Shown: positions 1-8,885, counted from the stretch's first letter. The stretch: DNA of 64,000 nucleotides from Streptomyces sp. NBC_01381 (GCF_026340305.1 NZ_JAPEPI010000003.1:372001-436000), one strand, 5' to 3'. The notes: generated by a model from the letters alone, not told the origin. A program made the numbers and translations.

Positions 1-1
1 C

Positions 2-439
2 CCCAAGGCCAGCCTGCCCACCGACATCGGCTTCCGCTTCGGCCCTGCGCCGGCCGGCGGCTCCCCCATGCAGAAGCGCACCGTCCGCTACTCATCGGCG
101 AGCCACACCTTCCGCTGGTCGCCGAGGCAGGGCCGCTGGCTGGCGTCCTTCGACGGGGTCCCGGCCCGCGCCACCTCGGGAGCGCGGCTCGGCGCGAAGA
201 CGATCGTCATCCAGTACGTGGACATGCCGCCGTCGCGCTACAAGGACGTCAACGGCGAGGCGACCCCGTACATCAAGACCGTGGGCCGCGGCCGGGCTCT
301 GGTCCTGCGCAACGGCAAGGCGTACAGCACCCGTTGGAAGCGTTCCGACGCCACCGGCGGTACGTCCTTCACGCGTCCCGATGGCTCCCGGATGCCGTTC
401 GCCCGCGGCCAGGTCTGGATGGTGTACGCGGGCCGCTAA
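2..439 (+). CDS. DUF3048-type protein, C-terminal part (5' end outside window)
   Basis: The frame is open from the first bases of the window to a TAA at 437-439, so only the last ~145 residues are visible. The sequence has the look of the C-terminal domain of DUF3048 (YerB-like) proteins: FRFGPAPAGG, then YSSASHTFRWSP, IVIQYVDMPPSRYKD, GRGRALVLRNGKAYSTRW and a closing FARGQVWMVYA. These proteins are usually secreted lipoproteins of unknown function. The stop overlaps the stop of the convergent LysE gene (436-438), so the two genes are packed tail to tail. The true start and any signal peptide cannot be seen here. Confidence 0.75.
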   Translation, partial: PKASLPTDIGFRFGPAPAGGSPMQKRTVRYSSASHTFRWSPRQGRWLASFDGVPARATSGARLGAKTIVIQYVDMPPSRYKDVNGEATPYIKTVGRGRALVLRNGKAYSTRWKRSDATGGTSFTRPDGSRMPFARGQVWMVYAGR

Positions 440-1071
440 CCGCTCATGAGCAGGTGGACAGCGAGCGCGCCGGTCACGGCACTGGCCGCGAGCGCCGTCC
501 ACAGCCGCCCCCGGCCGCCGGTCAGCGCCCGGCCGAGGAGCGCTCCGCCGCCCGCGAGCAGCAGCTGCCAGCTCGCGGACGCGACGAAGGCGGCGAGCAC
601 GAACGCGGTCTGCGCCGGCCGGTCGAGGGCGGTGCCGGTCCTGCTGCCGAGGACGAGCGCGGCGAAGTAGACGACGGTGACGGGGTTCAGGAGCGTGATC
701 CCGACCAGGCTCAGATAGGCGCGGGCGGGACTGATGGGTGCCGGGGCGGGCCCGGCCCCGTCCGCCGACCGCCGCGCGCGGTGCTGCCGTAGCGCCTTCG
801 CGCCGCCGTGCACCGCGAGCGCGATCAGCACGACGGCCGAGGCCCAGCGCAGCGGATCCATGACCGGTTCGAGTACGCGGGTGAGCGAGGTACCGCCGAT
901 CATCGCGATCAGGGCGTACAGACCGTCGGCGGTCGCTATCCCCAACGCGGCGCAGGCACCGGTGCGCAGGGACGTCCGCGCGGTGAGCGCCACGAGATAG
1001 GTCCCGACCGCCCCGACCGGCATGGCAATGCCATACCCGGCGAGGGCGCCAGCGACCAGCGCCTCGATCAC
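436..1071 (-). CDS. LysE/RhtB-family amino-acid exporter
   Basis: A ~211-residue integral membrane protein typical of LysE/RhtB exporters, which pump out amino acids or their analogues. Visible hallmarks are the N-terminal GYGIAMPVGAVGTYLV helix (families usually have a GPxP-like turn here), LGIATADGLYALIAMIG, a charged loop with HRARRSADG, and LVGITLLNPVTVVYFAALV. I chose the GTG at 1071 because the upstream reading is proline/arginine-rich low-complexity translation of a tandem repeat. The start overlaps the TGA of a small upstream frame as GTGA, which would allow translational coupling. The substrate cannot be told from sequence. Confidence 0.75.
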   Translation of the reverse strand: MIEALVAGALAGYGIAMPVGAVGTYLVALTARTSLRTGACAALGIATADGLYALIAMIGGTSLTRVLEPVMDPLRWASAVVLIALAVHGGAKALRQHRARRSADGAGPAPAPISPARAYLSLVGITLLNPVTVVYFAALVLGSRTGTALDRPAQTAFVLAAFVASASWQLLLAGGGALLGRALTGGRGRLWTALAASAVTGALAVHLLMSG

Positions 1072-1178
1072 AGGTGCGCGAGCTCGGGCCTCCGCGGGCG
1101 ACCGGGCTGCTGCTGGACGCGCACCGGACGGGCGGCGGCGGACAGCGGCAGGGCGGCGGTTCTCGCGATCGTGGTCAT
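1068..1178 (-). CDS. Possible 36-residue ORF coupled to the LysE gene
   Basis: An ATG at 1178 opens a 36-codon frame beginning MTTIARTAALPLSAAARPVR and ending at a TGA that overlaps the exporter GTG (GTGA at 1068-1071). Nearly all third positions are G or C, as in genuine local genes, but no clear ribosome-binding site precedes it. It could be a short leader peptide that couples or attenuates exporter translation, or chance. No similarity is recognised. Confidence 0.3.
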   Translation of the reverse strand: MTTIARTAALPLSAAARPVRVQQQPGRPRRPELAHL

Positions 1179-1256
1179 GCGCGGATTCTGGGGAAGGTGG
1201 GAGGGAGGGGCAAGTCCTTTTCGGGGGCGGGGGCGTGGGGTGAGGCCGGGGGGCTG

Positions 1257-1419
1257 GGGCGCGGCGCGAGGACGGCGGGCGGGGGTGCGGCACGAGGACG
1301 GCAGGCGGGGGTGCGGCACGAGGACGGCGGGCGCGGGTGCGGCACGAGAGCACGGCGGGCGCGGGTGCGGCCACGAGAGCACGGCGGGCACGGGTGCGGC
1401 CACGAGAGCACGGCGGGCG
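1257..1419. repeat. Tandem repeat, six imperfect units of ~25-29 bp
   Basis: Six head-to-tail copies share the core GGTGCGGCACGAGGACGGCG. Units run 1257-1281, 1282-1307, 1308-1333, 1334-1361, 1362-1390 and 1391-1419. The last three share an insertion (CGAGAGCACGG), so the array grew in at least two steps. It lies upstream of the LysE exporter. There is no unique spacer between units, so this is a minisatellite rather than a CRISPR. Confidence 0.85.
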
Positions 1420-1571
1420 GCGCCGCACAGGTATCCGCTACAGCGGGGAACAGTGGGCCTCTTGCTCCTGCCGAGCTCGGCGCGTCCTGCTCGCCCGCGT
1501 TCCAAGCAGCGGTCTCGGCGTGGGCGATCGGCCTCGGCCAGGGCACCACGCTGGTGCGACGGCCGGGCTGA

Positions 1572-2000
1572 TCACCTCGGAACGTGCAGCTCCCTCAACG
1601 GGTCTCCCCCGTCGATGAAGAGCCGCCCCGTGGGGGTCAGCGCGGCGGCGATGCGGGGCAGGGCGCGGGTGCCCGCTTCCGGGTGGCGGCCGTCCAGAGC
1701 GCCGACGCGGAACGCGAAGACGAGGTCGAAGGGAGCCTCGCCGGGCTCCGGGACGAAGTCCTCGGCGGCGCACCGGCGTACGGCGAGACGGCCGGACGCG
1801 ATCTCCGCCGCGCAGGCGATGCGAGCCTGGGCCACCGCCGCGGCGGACCTGTCGATCGCCAGGATGTGCCCGGTGTCCAGCCGCGCCGCGACGGCCCGCG
1901 CGGCGGCACCGGGCCCGCAGCCGATCTCCAGGACCCGCAGATGTGGTTCGAGGGGGTGCGCGTCGACGCCCTCGGCGAGGCGTTGCGAGAGCTGTGCCAT
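1572..2000 (-). CDS. Class I SAM-dependent methyltransferase
   Basis: A short (142-residue) Rossmann-fold methyltransferase. Motif I is LRVLEIGCGPGAAARAVA near the N terminus, followed by an acidic strand end (HILAIDRSAAAVAQA) and a motif-II/III region (FDLVFAFRVGALDGRHPEA). I chose the ATG at 2000 (MAQLSQRL). A longer reading to ~2111 is possible but adds arginine-rich sequence with no conserved look. The protein is shorter than most small-molecule methyltransferases and has no cap domain that would suggest the substrate. Confidence 0.7.
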   Translation of the reverse strand: MAQLSQRLAEGVDAHPLEPHLRVLEIGCGPGAAARAVAARLDTGHILAIDRSAAAVAQARIACAAEIASGRLAVRRCAAEDFVPEPGEAPFDLVFAFRVGALDGRHPEAGTRALPRIAAALTPTGRLFIDGGDPLRELHVPR

Positions 2001-2163
2001 GCGTCGACAGTACGCACGGAACGGCGGCGGGAAGACGCCTGCGGTCCCTCGGACAACGGGGTGATCCGGGCACCTTCGCACGGCGCGCCCCGCCGCCCAC
2101 CGGCACCCCACGTCCGATAGTCACACCAGCGCAACAAGGCGAGGAGCATGGAGTGATGCGTCA

Positions 2164-2814
2164 ATGAAGATCCGTATGAGGCACCTGGCTGTTTCCGGCT
2201 GCCTGGCCGTGCTGGCCACCACGGGAAGCCTGACGGCAGCAGCAGCCGAAGACGGGACGCCGGCGGCCGGGTCGGCCCTGCATCACACCGGCCAGTCGCA
2301 GCCGCAAGGGGCGCAGGTCCGCGATGAATCCCCGTACTGGTACGGGGACGAGCAACTGCCGGGCCACGGACACGAGGGGACCCCGGGCCACGGCCCCGGG
2401 GTCCCCTCGGGACCGCGCCCCTCGGACGCGCCTTCGCAGCCGAACACGGGCCACGGGGGCGAAGCCTCGCACACGCCCTCCGCACCCGCACCCACACACA
2501 CGTCCACATCCAAGCCCACGCCCAAGCCGGGCTCGACGTCGTCGGTGGGCGCTCCCGTCACTCCCCCCGCGGAAACCCCGACTCCGAGGCCGCCCCACAC
2601 CCCGACACCCTCGACGTCGGACAACGGTGTGCCCACGCAGCCGACGACGACACCCGCCACCAGCACCCCCTCCACCTCCCCCTCCACGCGCCCGCGCCCG
2701 CCCGAGCTGGCGGAGGCCGGCGACGCCAGTCTGTGGATGCTCGCCGCCGTCGCGGCCGCGGCCGTGGCCGCCGGAGCGGGCTGCCTCGTACTCGGCCGCC
2801 GGGCAGGCCGCTGA
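2164..2814 (+). CDS. Secreted Pro/Thr/Ser-rich membrane-anchored protein
   Basis: Residues 1-28 form a signal peptide (basic start MKIRMRH, hydrophobic core, TAAAA). The middle (~30-180) is low-complexity: HGHEGTPGHG-type glycine/histidine stretches, then long runs of Pro, Thr and Ser. The C terminus has one strong transmembrane helix (MLAAVAAAAVAAGAG) and an RRAGR tail. This is the layout of a wall-spanning stalk protein held in the membrane. There is no clear LPxTG sortase motif. Function unknown. A hairpin at 2835-2870 probably ends the transcript. Confidence 0.65.
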   Translation: MKIRMRHLAVSGCLAVLATTGSLTAAAAEDGTPAAGSALHHTGQSQPQGAQVRDESPYWYGDEQLPGHGHEGTPGHGPGVPSGPRPSDAPSQPNTGHGGEASHTPSAPAPTHTSTSKPTPKPGSTSSVGAPVTPPAETPTPRPPHTPTPSTSDNGVPTQPTTTPATSTPSTSPSTRPRPPELAEAGDASLWMLAAVAAAAVAAGAGCLVLGRRAGR

Positions 2815-2834
2815 CGCCGGACGCCAGGACAGGC

Positions 2835-2870
2835 GTCAGCCCGGTGACCGTGAACGGTCACCGGGCTGAC
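2835..2870. terminator. Bidirectional hairpin terminator
   Basis: A near-perfect inverted repeat with 17-base arms: GTCAGCCCGGTGACCGT at 2835-2851 pairs with 2854-2870. It sits between the convergent ends of the stalk-protein gene and the MMPL gene. There is no U-tract, as is usual in high-GC actinobacteria. Confidence 0.8.
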
Positions 2871-2900
2871 TGAGGGGGCTCCTAACGGAGCGTCAGGTGC

Positions 2901-5129
2901 TCAGCCGCGTACGGACTCCAGCTCCCTGTCGCGGTCGGCGTCCGGCGCCGACGGGACGTCGCCCAGCTGCTTGTGCAGCTTCTCGCCCTCCACGTCGACG
3001 TTCGGAAGCAGCCGGTTGAGCCACTTCGGCAGCCACCACGCCGACTTGCCCAGAAGGGCGAGGACGGCGGGGACGATCGCCATGCGGACGACGAAGGCGT
3101 CGAAGAGGACGGCGATGGCCAGGCCGAAGCCCATCATCTTGATCATGTCGTCGTTCTCCATGATGAAGCCGGAGAAGACGCTGATCATGATGACCGCCGC
3201 GGCCGCGACGACGCGGCCGCCGTGGGTGAAGCCGGTGACGACGGCCTCGCCCGGCCGCGCCCCGTGGACGTACGCCTCACGCATCCGCGTCACGAGGAAG
3301 ACCTCGTAGTCCATCGCGAGACCGAAGACCACGCCGATCATGAAGATCGGCATCATGCTCATGATCGGGCCCGGCTGGTCCACACCGACGATGTCCGCCA
3401 GCCAGCCCCACTGGAAGACCGCGACGACTGCGCCGAGGGCGGCGGCCACCGAGAGGAGGAAGCCGAGTGCCGCCTTGAGCGGTACGAGGACCGAGCGGAA
3501 GACGAGCATCAGGAGCAGGAAGGCCAGGCCGACGACGAGGCCCAGGTAGGGAAGGAGCGCGTCGTCCAGGGTCTGCGAGAAGTCGATGGTCATCGCGGTC
3601 GCGCCGGTGACCAGGACCTCGGAGCCTGTCTTGTCCCCGAGTCCGTCGACGGTCGAGCGGATCTCCTTGACCGCTTCCTCGGTCTTGTGGTCGCTCGGAC
3701 CGGTCGTCGGTACGACGTTGAAGATCGCGGTGTCGTCGCTCTTGTTGGCCTGCGCCGGCGCCACGGCCGCGACGCCGTCGATCTTGGCGATCTCCTTGCC
3801 GACCGTGTCGGCCGCCGCGGCGGCGCCCGCACCCTTGTCCTTGTCGACGGTGACCATCAGCGGGCCGTTGAAGCCCGCGCCGAAGGAGTCCGACAGGATG
3901 TCGTACGCCTTGCGCTGCGTGGTGTCCGGGGCGGACGTGCCCTCGTCCGGAAGGCCGAGCTCCAGGCTCGCCATCGGGACGGCGGCGGTTCCGAGGCCGA
4001 CCACGGCGAGCAGCAGCACCGGAAGCGGGCGGCGCAGTACGAAGCGCGCCCAACGGGTACCCAGCTTCGGCTTGGCGTTCGGGTCCTGCAGCTCGGCCGG
4101 GGACTTCTTGCGGTCCTTGCGGCGCAGCACCTTCTTGCCCGCGAAGCCGAGCAGCGCGGGGATCATGGTGAGGGCGATGAGGACGGCGATCGCGACGGTG
4201 CCCGCCGCGGCCAGACCCATCTTGGTGAGGATCGGGATGTTGACGATCGCCAGGCCGGACAGCGCGACGATGACGGTGAGTCCGGCGAACACCACGGCGG
4301 AACCGGCCGTGCCCGTGGCGCGGCCCGCGGCGTCCTCCGGCTCGCGGCCGTCGGCTATCTCCGCCCGGAAGCGGGAGACGATGAAGAGGGCGTAGTCGAT
4401 GCCGACCGCGAGGCCGATCATCATCGCCAGCGTCGAGGTGGTGGCGGAGAGGTCGAGGAGGCTGCCGAGTGCGGCGATGCCGGAGACCCCGATGCCCACG
4501 CCGATGATGGCGGTGAGCAGCGGCATGCCCGCGGCGACCATCGAGCCGAAGGTGATGATCAGGACGACCGCGGAGACCGCGATGCCGATGAGTTCGGCGG
4601 AGCCGCCCATCTCCTGCTCGGCCATGACCGCGTCACCGCCGGTCTCGACGGTGTAGCCCGTCTTACGGGTGTCGTCGGTGGCCTTGGTCAGCGCGTCGCG
4701 CGCCTTGTCGGTGAGCTCCTGGGCGTTGACCTTGTACGTGACGGACGCGTACGCGGTGGTGCCATCCTTGCTGACGGCGTTCGCCTTGAACGGGTCGGCG
4801 ACCTCGGAGACCTGCGGGCCCTCGCCCAGGGTCTTGACCAGCTTCTCGACGTCACCCTTGGGGCCGGACTCGGTCAGCTTCTCGCCCTCGGGGGCGCGGA
4901 TCACGACGCGGGCCGTGGCTCCCTCGGCGCTCGCGGCGGGGAACTTCTCGTCGAGGAGGTCGAAGGCCTTCTGGGACTCCGTTCCCGGCATGGAGAAGGA
5001 GTCTTCGGGCGCCGCGGGTGCCGCGGACGCGGAGAAGATGACAGCGACGAGCAGCACCACCCACGTCAGTGCCACATAGCGGCGTCGCCGGAAGGCGAGG
5101 CGGCCTAGTTTGTAGAGGAACGTAGCCAC
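2901..5129 (-). CDS. MMPL/RND-type membrane transporter
   Basis: A 742-residue MMPL-family protein. Such proteins use proton flow to move lipids or hydrophobic compounds across the membrane. An N-terminal helix (YVALTWVVLLVAVIF) is followed by a periplasmic-type loop (~40-190), a five-helix bundle with GLAVGIDYALFIVSRFR, a central helix, a second loop, and a second bundle with FGLAMDYEVFLVTRMRE. The duplicated GxxxDY motifs are the RND proton-relay signature. Length fits the family. It starts with GTG. No operon partner is visible, and the next upstream gene is divergent. Substrate unknown. Confidence 0.88.
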   Translation of the reverse strand: MATFLYKLGRLAFRRRRYVALTWVVLLVAVIFSASAAPAAPEDSFSMPGTESQKAFDLLDEKFPAASAEGATARVVIRAPEGEKLTESGPKGDVEKLVKTLGEGPQVSEVADPFKANAVSKDGTTAYASVTYKVNAQELTDKARDALTKATDDTRKTGYTVETGGDAVMAEQEMGGSAELIGIAVSAVVLIITFGSMVAAGMPLLTAIIGVGIGVSGIAALGSLLDLSATTSTLAMMIGLAVGIDYALFIVSRFRAEIADGREPEDAAGRATGTAGSAVVFAGLTVIVALSGLAIVNIPILTKMGLAAAGTVAIAVLIALTMIPALLGFAGKKVLRRKDRKKSPAELQDPNAKPKLGTRWARFVLRRPLPVLLLAVVGLGTAAVPMASLELGLPDEGTSAPDTTQRKAYDILSDSFGAGFNGPLMVTVDKDKGAGAAAAADTVGKEIAKIDGVAAVAPAQANKSDDTAIFNVVPTTGPSDHKTEEAVKEIRSTVDGLGDKTGSEVLVTGATAMTIDFSQTLDDALLPYLGLVVGLAFLLLMLVFRSVLVPLKAALGFLLSVAAALGAVVAVFQWGWLADIVGVDQPGPIMSMMPIFMIGVVFGLAMDYEVFLVTRMREAYVHGARPGEAVVTGFTHGGRVVAAAAVIMISVFSGFIMENDDMIKMMGFGLAIAVLFDAFVVRMAIVPAVLALLGKSAWWLPKWLNRLLPNVDVEGEKLHKQLGDVPSAPDADRDRELESVRG

Positions 5130-5498
5130 GGCGAAAGGGACCCCCGTCGGGATTGTCAGGCAGGGTGACTGTGCCCGGCGTCACATCGGTGCACGTCAGG
5201 GCGGTCAGCAGGTTCCCCTCTAATATCCGGGCAGGATCGACCCGGGAAGTCCGACTCTGAGCCGGACTATCGGCCCACGGTCGCTGTAGTGCTCGATACA
5301 CAGGGTCATCCTCGGGGAGGAGATGTGATCACCTCGTGTAGGACCCCCGGAGAAGCCCACCGTGCCGGAAGCCTTGACTCCGCACCCTTGGCCGGTGGTT
5401 TCGGCCTGAACAACTCGCTCTCATACCAGGCCAATAGAGGCGATAAGGTTGCGAGTCAGCTCTCAGATAGTTGTCATACCCACCCAGGAGAACCTTTC
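5130..5498. other. Divergent intergenic region, 369 bp, no gene seen
   Basis: This gap separates the start of the MMPL gene from the GTG of the conserved unknown protein and should hold both promoters. The reading frame of the downstream gene stays open back to ~5289, but an AGGAG (5486-5490) sits correctly for GTG 5499. At 5314-5325 a strong GGGGAGGAG is followed at once by ATGTGA, a start-stop pair that is too close to the site to be efficient. I see no convincing operator. Confidence 0.5.
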
Positions 5499-6689
5499 GT
5501 GACTCTTGTCATTGCGCCGTCCGACGCAGCCGACACGCCCACCGACACCACGGCGGCCGCCGCGGCCGCCCCGTCGGCCGACGTGCCCGACCCGGTGGCC
5601 CGGGACGCCCGCGAGTTCGGGGCCTACGCGCGGACCGGCGGCTGGGCCTTCGCCCTGAAGGTCGCGCGCAGTGTGCGGCCCGGCGGACAGAGCCCGCAGG
5701 AGCAGGCCGCCGACGAGACGCCGAAGGTCTCGGCGAAGGAGTTCAGCGAGCTGGCCGGCTGCTCGGCCGACCGCGTCATGCGCTACTACAAGGCCTGGGA
5801 CAAGGCGGCCGACGACGGTCTCGTCCCGCACTTCGAGACGCTCACGCCCGGCGTGGACATCGAACTTCCGGACGCCGACGCCTGGTTGACGTACTACACG
5901 TCCCGCTCCAGCGCCCTCACCCCGCGCGGCAACGCGATCACGGAGGCCGCCGAGGCCGAGGGCATCCGCCCCACCAAGGCACTGGAGGTGGCCGAGAACC
6001 CGACGGCGCTCAGGGCCGCGATCCTCGCCGACCCCGGCACCGCCGAGGCGGCGCGGAAGGCGCTGATGGACCGGCTCGACGAGGACCCGGCGCTGCGTAC
6101 GGAGCTCGTCCGCGACATCGTCCGCGCCGACGACCTCAAGAAGGCGGTCGCGGCCGAGGCCAAGGCCGGCGACCGGGTCGACTACGTACGCCAGATCGTC
6201 GACAAGGGACAGGTCAAGACCCCGGCGGGCCAGCTCATCGACGCGCCAGCCGAGCTGAAGGAGGAGGCCGAGCGGCATCTGTCCCTCATCGACGAGCTGG
6301 ACGACGGCGAGGACTCCGGCGAGTGGGCCCGCGAGGCGTACGACACCGTGAAGGACCTGGTCGCGCAGACCGTCCAGAGCGATCCGCAGCTGCGGGTCCA
6401 GGAGCGCCGCGCGAAGTTCTACAGCAGCCTGCAGAAGGCGACGAAGGTCTTCGAGGAGCTGACCTTCGACGACGCCGAGGTCGACGACATCTACGAGGAC
6501 GACATGCTGCTGCGCCTCGAGGAGCTGCAGCAGTCGATCGCCGCGTGCATCTCGGCCCTTCAGGCCGCGACGGCGGGCTCCGCCCCCGCCGGTGCCGCCA
6601 CTGTCGCCGCCGCTGCCGACGCCGTTGCCGTCTTCGACGACATGCCCGCCTTCGATGCCACGCCGGACACCGCGCAGGACGCCGGCTGA
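5499..6689 (+). CDS. Conserved-looking protein of unknown function, predicted cytoplasmic
   Basis: A 396-residue soluble protein that I cannot assign to a family. The first ~30 residues are Ala/Thr/Asp-rich. Residues ~35-120 are helical with a possible DNA-binding turn (SAKEFSELAGCSADRVMRYY). A long, very acidic helical middle follows (AEAEGIRPTKALEVAENP, DRLDEDPALRTELVRDIV). The C-terminal part has heptad-like LRLEELQQSIAACISALQ, suggesting a coiled coil, and ends in an Ala-rich tail. The start GTG 5499 follows AGGAG by 8 bases. It could be a regulator or structural protein; nothing visible decides. Confidence 0.7.
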   Translation: MTLVIAPSDAADTPTDTTAAAAAAPSADVPDPVARDAREFGAYARTGGWAFALKVARSVRPGGQSPQEQAADETPKVSAKEFSELAGCSADRVMRYYKAWDKAADDGLVPHFETLTPGVDIELPDADAWLTYYTSRSSALTPRGNAITEAAEAEGIRPTKALEVAENPTALRAAILADPGTAEAARKALMDRLDEDPALRTELVRDIVRADDLKKAVAAEAKAGDRVDYVRQIVDKGQVKTPAGQLIDAPAELKEEAERHLSLIDELDDGEDSGEWAREAYDTVKDLVAQTVQSDPQLRVQERRAKFYSSLQKATKVFEELTFDDAEVDDIYEDDMLLRLEELQQSIAACISALQAATAGSAPAGAATVAAAADAVAVFDDMPAFDATPDTAQDAG

Positions 6690-6868
6690 CGACCGCGGAC
6701 CCCCACTCCCCCGTACGTCCCGATGATGACCATGGGCCCCACCCGTAGCCCTGGAGTCGTACGGAATGACCCATACGCGGAGGGATTCGCCGCACCGCGC
6801 ATAGCTCGTAGCTTCTTGATCAACGTACGGAGACCGGCGTACGGAGTTGATCGAGAGGTCATGGATCT

Positions 6869-7918
6869 ATGCACGGCAAGGCATTCGCGCCCGAGTACCA
6901 GGGGGAACTGGGCTCGGCACTTGGAGTGAACTCCTCCTACGAGGAGGTGCACGCGGCGGCGGGCCGCGCCCTCTCCCATGCGGACACCGCACTGGAGAGG
7001 GCGCGCGCCGCACTCGCCCTCGCCGAGGCGGGACGGCGGCTCGGCCGGGTGGACGAGGCACGCGCCGCCTGGCGGGAGAGTTACCGCAGCGCACGTGCGG
7101 CGGGGGACGCCGGCGCCATGGCCTGGGCGCTGTGGAGCGGCGGCACGCTCGCCCGCCAGTGCGGGCAACTGCGGCTCGCCCGGCGGCTGCTCGCCTGGGG
7201 GGTCACGCTCGCGGCCGACAGCGGGGAACGGCTCGCCCATGGCTATGCGCTGGCCGGGCTCGCCGAGACGGGACGTATCCAGGGCGATTACGCGGCCGTC
7301 GCGGCGCTGCACGAGCAGCTGCTCGAACAGGGCCGGGCGCACGGCGAGGCGCGGCACATGGTGTGGGCGATGTCCGGCATAGCGCAGATGCGGCGCAACG
7401 CCGGCGACCATGCCGAGGCCCTCGAACTGTTCACCGAGTGCGTCCGGATCGCGACGGACGCGCAGGACGCGCGGGGGCGCGCCTGGTCGCTGCGCGGGGT
7501 CGCCGACGTCCTGTCGCTGCGCGGCGAGACGGAGCGGGCCCTTGAACTCCTGTCGGAGGCGGAGGTCATCTGCCGCGCCATGGATCTGGCGAGCGCGCTC
7601 GCCTACAACCACAAGATGCGCGGCAACGTCCTGTACCGGGACGGGAGTTACGGGGCGGCGCGCGAGACGTACGCCATCGCGCTCGAGGAGTTCCGTGCCA
7701 TGCGGGAGCCGCGCGGCATCGCCCTTTCACGGCTCGGCCTGGTGAAGTCACGCGCCCGGCTCGGCCGCGACCGGGCCGAGACACTGGCCGAACTCGCCGA
7801 GCTGGAGCGGGACTTCACCAGGATCGGGCTGCGGCAGGCGCGCGAGATGGCCGTCGCCTTCCGGTCGGAGATCGACGCGGAGGAAGGTACGGAGCTCAGC
7901 TCGGCGACGCGTCGGTGA
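6869..7918 (+). CDS. Tetratricopeptide-repeat protein
   Basis: A 349-residue protein made almost entirely of paired helices of the TPR type: repeated A-x3-G/A-x2-Y/L-A patterns such as LAHGYALAGLAETGRIQGDY, MSGIAQMRRNAGDHAEALEL, RGVADVLSLRGETERALELL and MRGNVLYRDGSYGAARETY. TPR arrays are scaffolds for protein-protein contacts. No catalytic or DNA-binding domain is present. The start ATG 6869 follows GAGAGG. Its 3' end overlaps the convergent oxidoreductase gene by 23 bp. Confidence 0.75.
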   Translation: MHGKAFAPEYQGELGSALGVNSSYEEVHAAAGRALSHADTALERARAALALAEAGRRLGRVDEARAAWRESYRSARAAGDAGAMAWALWSGGTLARQCGQLRLARRLLAWGVTLAADSGERLAHGYALAGLAETGRIQGDYAAVAALHEQLLEQGRAHGEARHMVWAMSGIAQMRRNAGDHAEALELFTECVRIATDAQDARGRAWSLRGVADVLSLRGETERALELLSEAEVICRAMDLASALAYNHKMRGNVLYRDGSYGAARETYAIALEEFRAMREPRGIALSRLGLVKSRARLGRDRAETLAELAELERDFTRIGLRQAREMAVAFRSEIDAEEGTELSSATRR

Positions 7919-8330
7919 CGCCCGTGCCATCAGCGGCGTCGGTGCCGTCCGTGAGCGTGATGCGGATGCCCACCGTCCCGTCGAGGCCGCGCCGGAGCCT
8001 GCTGCCGAGCAGGGTCAGCCTGCCGATCAGGCCGTACTTGCGGGTGATGAGGGTGCGGTAGCGGGCCGTCTGCGCGGGGTGGCAGATCTCGGCGGTGGCG
8101 GGGATCTGCTCGCCGGTGGGATTGCCCCGTGCATCACAGGGGCCGACCAGGACGTCGGCGCGGTTGCGGATCCGCTTGACTTTCCAGGAGTCCGCGACGG
8201 TCCAGACGCCAAGGGCGGTGCCGTCCTGCACCACCCAGACGGGGGTCGGCACCAGGGTGCCGTTCCTGCGGTAGCTGGTGACCAGCAGATACTTCCCCGC
8301 ACCGAGCCGCCGCGCCGTCGCCTCGTCCAT
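7896..8330 (-). CDS. PPOX-class flavin/F420-dependent oxidoreductase
   Basis: A 144-residue split-barrel protein. The pattern YLLVTSYRRNGTLVPTPVWVV, then LGVWTVADSWKVKRIRNRADVLVGPCDARG, is characteristic of the PPOX/FDOR family, small enzymes that use FMN or deazaflavin F420. The start at 8330 is preferred because GGAG lies at the right distance; an ATG at 8402 would add 24 residues without a good site. It is divergent from the DUF4345 gene. Substrate and exact cofactor are unknown. Confidence 0.72.
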   Translation of the reverse strand: MDEATARRLGAGKYLLVTSYRRNGTLVPTPVWVVQDGTALGVWTVADSWKVKRIRNRADVLVGPCDARGNPTGEQIPATAEICHPAQTARYRTLITRKYGLIGRLTLLGSRLRRGLDGTVGIRITLTDGTDAADGTGVTDASPS

Positions 8331-8462
8331 GTCCCCGCTCCAGAGCTCTGTGTCGATGCCGGCCCCGCTGCGCACCGACGTTGGTTGCGCGATCTTACGC
8401 ATGTCTACTATCTGTTCGAGGCATGGTGGACGTGTCTACTGGCAGTTGGGGGATGGTTGATC

Positions 8463-8885
8463 ATGGCCAGAGCGAAGGTGCTCCGCGGGCTCGTGCTCGC
8501 GATGGGGTACGCGTGTGTGGCGATCGGGCTCTTTCACGTGCTGCTCGGGAACGCCTCGATCCCGGGCGCGGAATCGGCCGGTGCGACGATCGACAGCCTC
8601 GGGCGGTTCTTCGGCGCGATCTTCGCGGGGTACGGCCTCGCCTGGCTCTGGGCGGCCCGCCAGTCGCCGATCCCCGCGGCGGCGGTGCGGGTGCTGACCG
8701 GAGTGTTCCTGCTCGGCGCGCTCGGGCGGCTGCTCTCGCTGGCTGTGGACGGCTGGCCGCACGACTTCCAGGTCGCCCTTGGCGTGCTCGAACTGGTGCT
8801 GTCCCCGCTGCTCTTCTGGCTCGCGGACGCCGAGGAGAAGGCGCTCCGGGGCCGGGTCACACAGGTAGAGCCGCAGTCGCCCTGA
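8463..8885 (+). CDS. DUF4345-type four-helix membrane protein
   Basis: A 140-residue membrane protein with four hydrophobic helices. It contains GLFHVLLGNASIPGA and ATIDSLGRFFGAIFAGYGLAWLW, the residue pattern typical of DUF4345 proteins, whose role is unknown. I chose ATG 8463 (MARAKVL); earlier in-frame codons lie inside the oxidoreductase gene on the other strand. The 3' end overlaps the convergent DUF1801-like gene by 29 bp. Confidence 0.7.
   Translation: MARAKVLRGLVLAMGYACVAIGLFHVLLGNASIPGAESAGATIDSLGRFFGAIFAGYGLAWLWAARQSPIPAAAVRVLTGVFLLGALGRLLSLAVDGWPHDFQVALGVLELVLSPLLFWLADAEEKALRGRVTQVEPQSP

Noticed and set aside
1257..1419. Possible CRISPR array
   Set aside because: Units are contiguous with no unique spacers, vary in length and no cas genes are near. 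It is a tandem repeat.
1072..1428. N-terminal extension of the LysE exporter
   Set aside because: The extra ~119 residues are a proline/arginine translation of the tandem repeat; exporter homology begins at GTG 1071.
2973..5108. 711-codon open frame antisense to the MMPL transporter
   Set aside because: High-GC DNA keeps the complementary frame open. Its translation is Asp/Arg/His-rich low complexity with no domain, while the minus strand is a clear MMPL protein.
5314..5328. Strong Shine-Dalgarno followed by ATGTGA as a start-stop regulatory ORF
   Set aside because: The site touches the ATG with no spacing, so initiation there is unlikely, and nothing shows a regulatory role.
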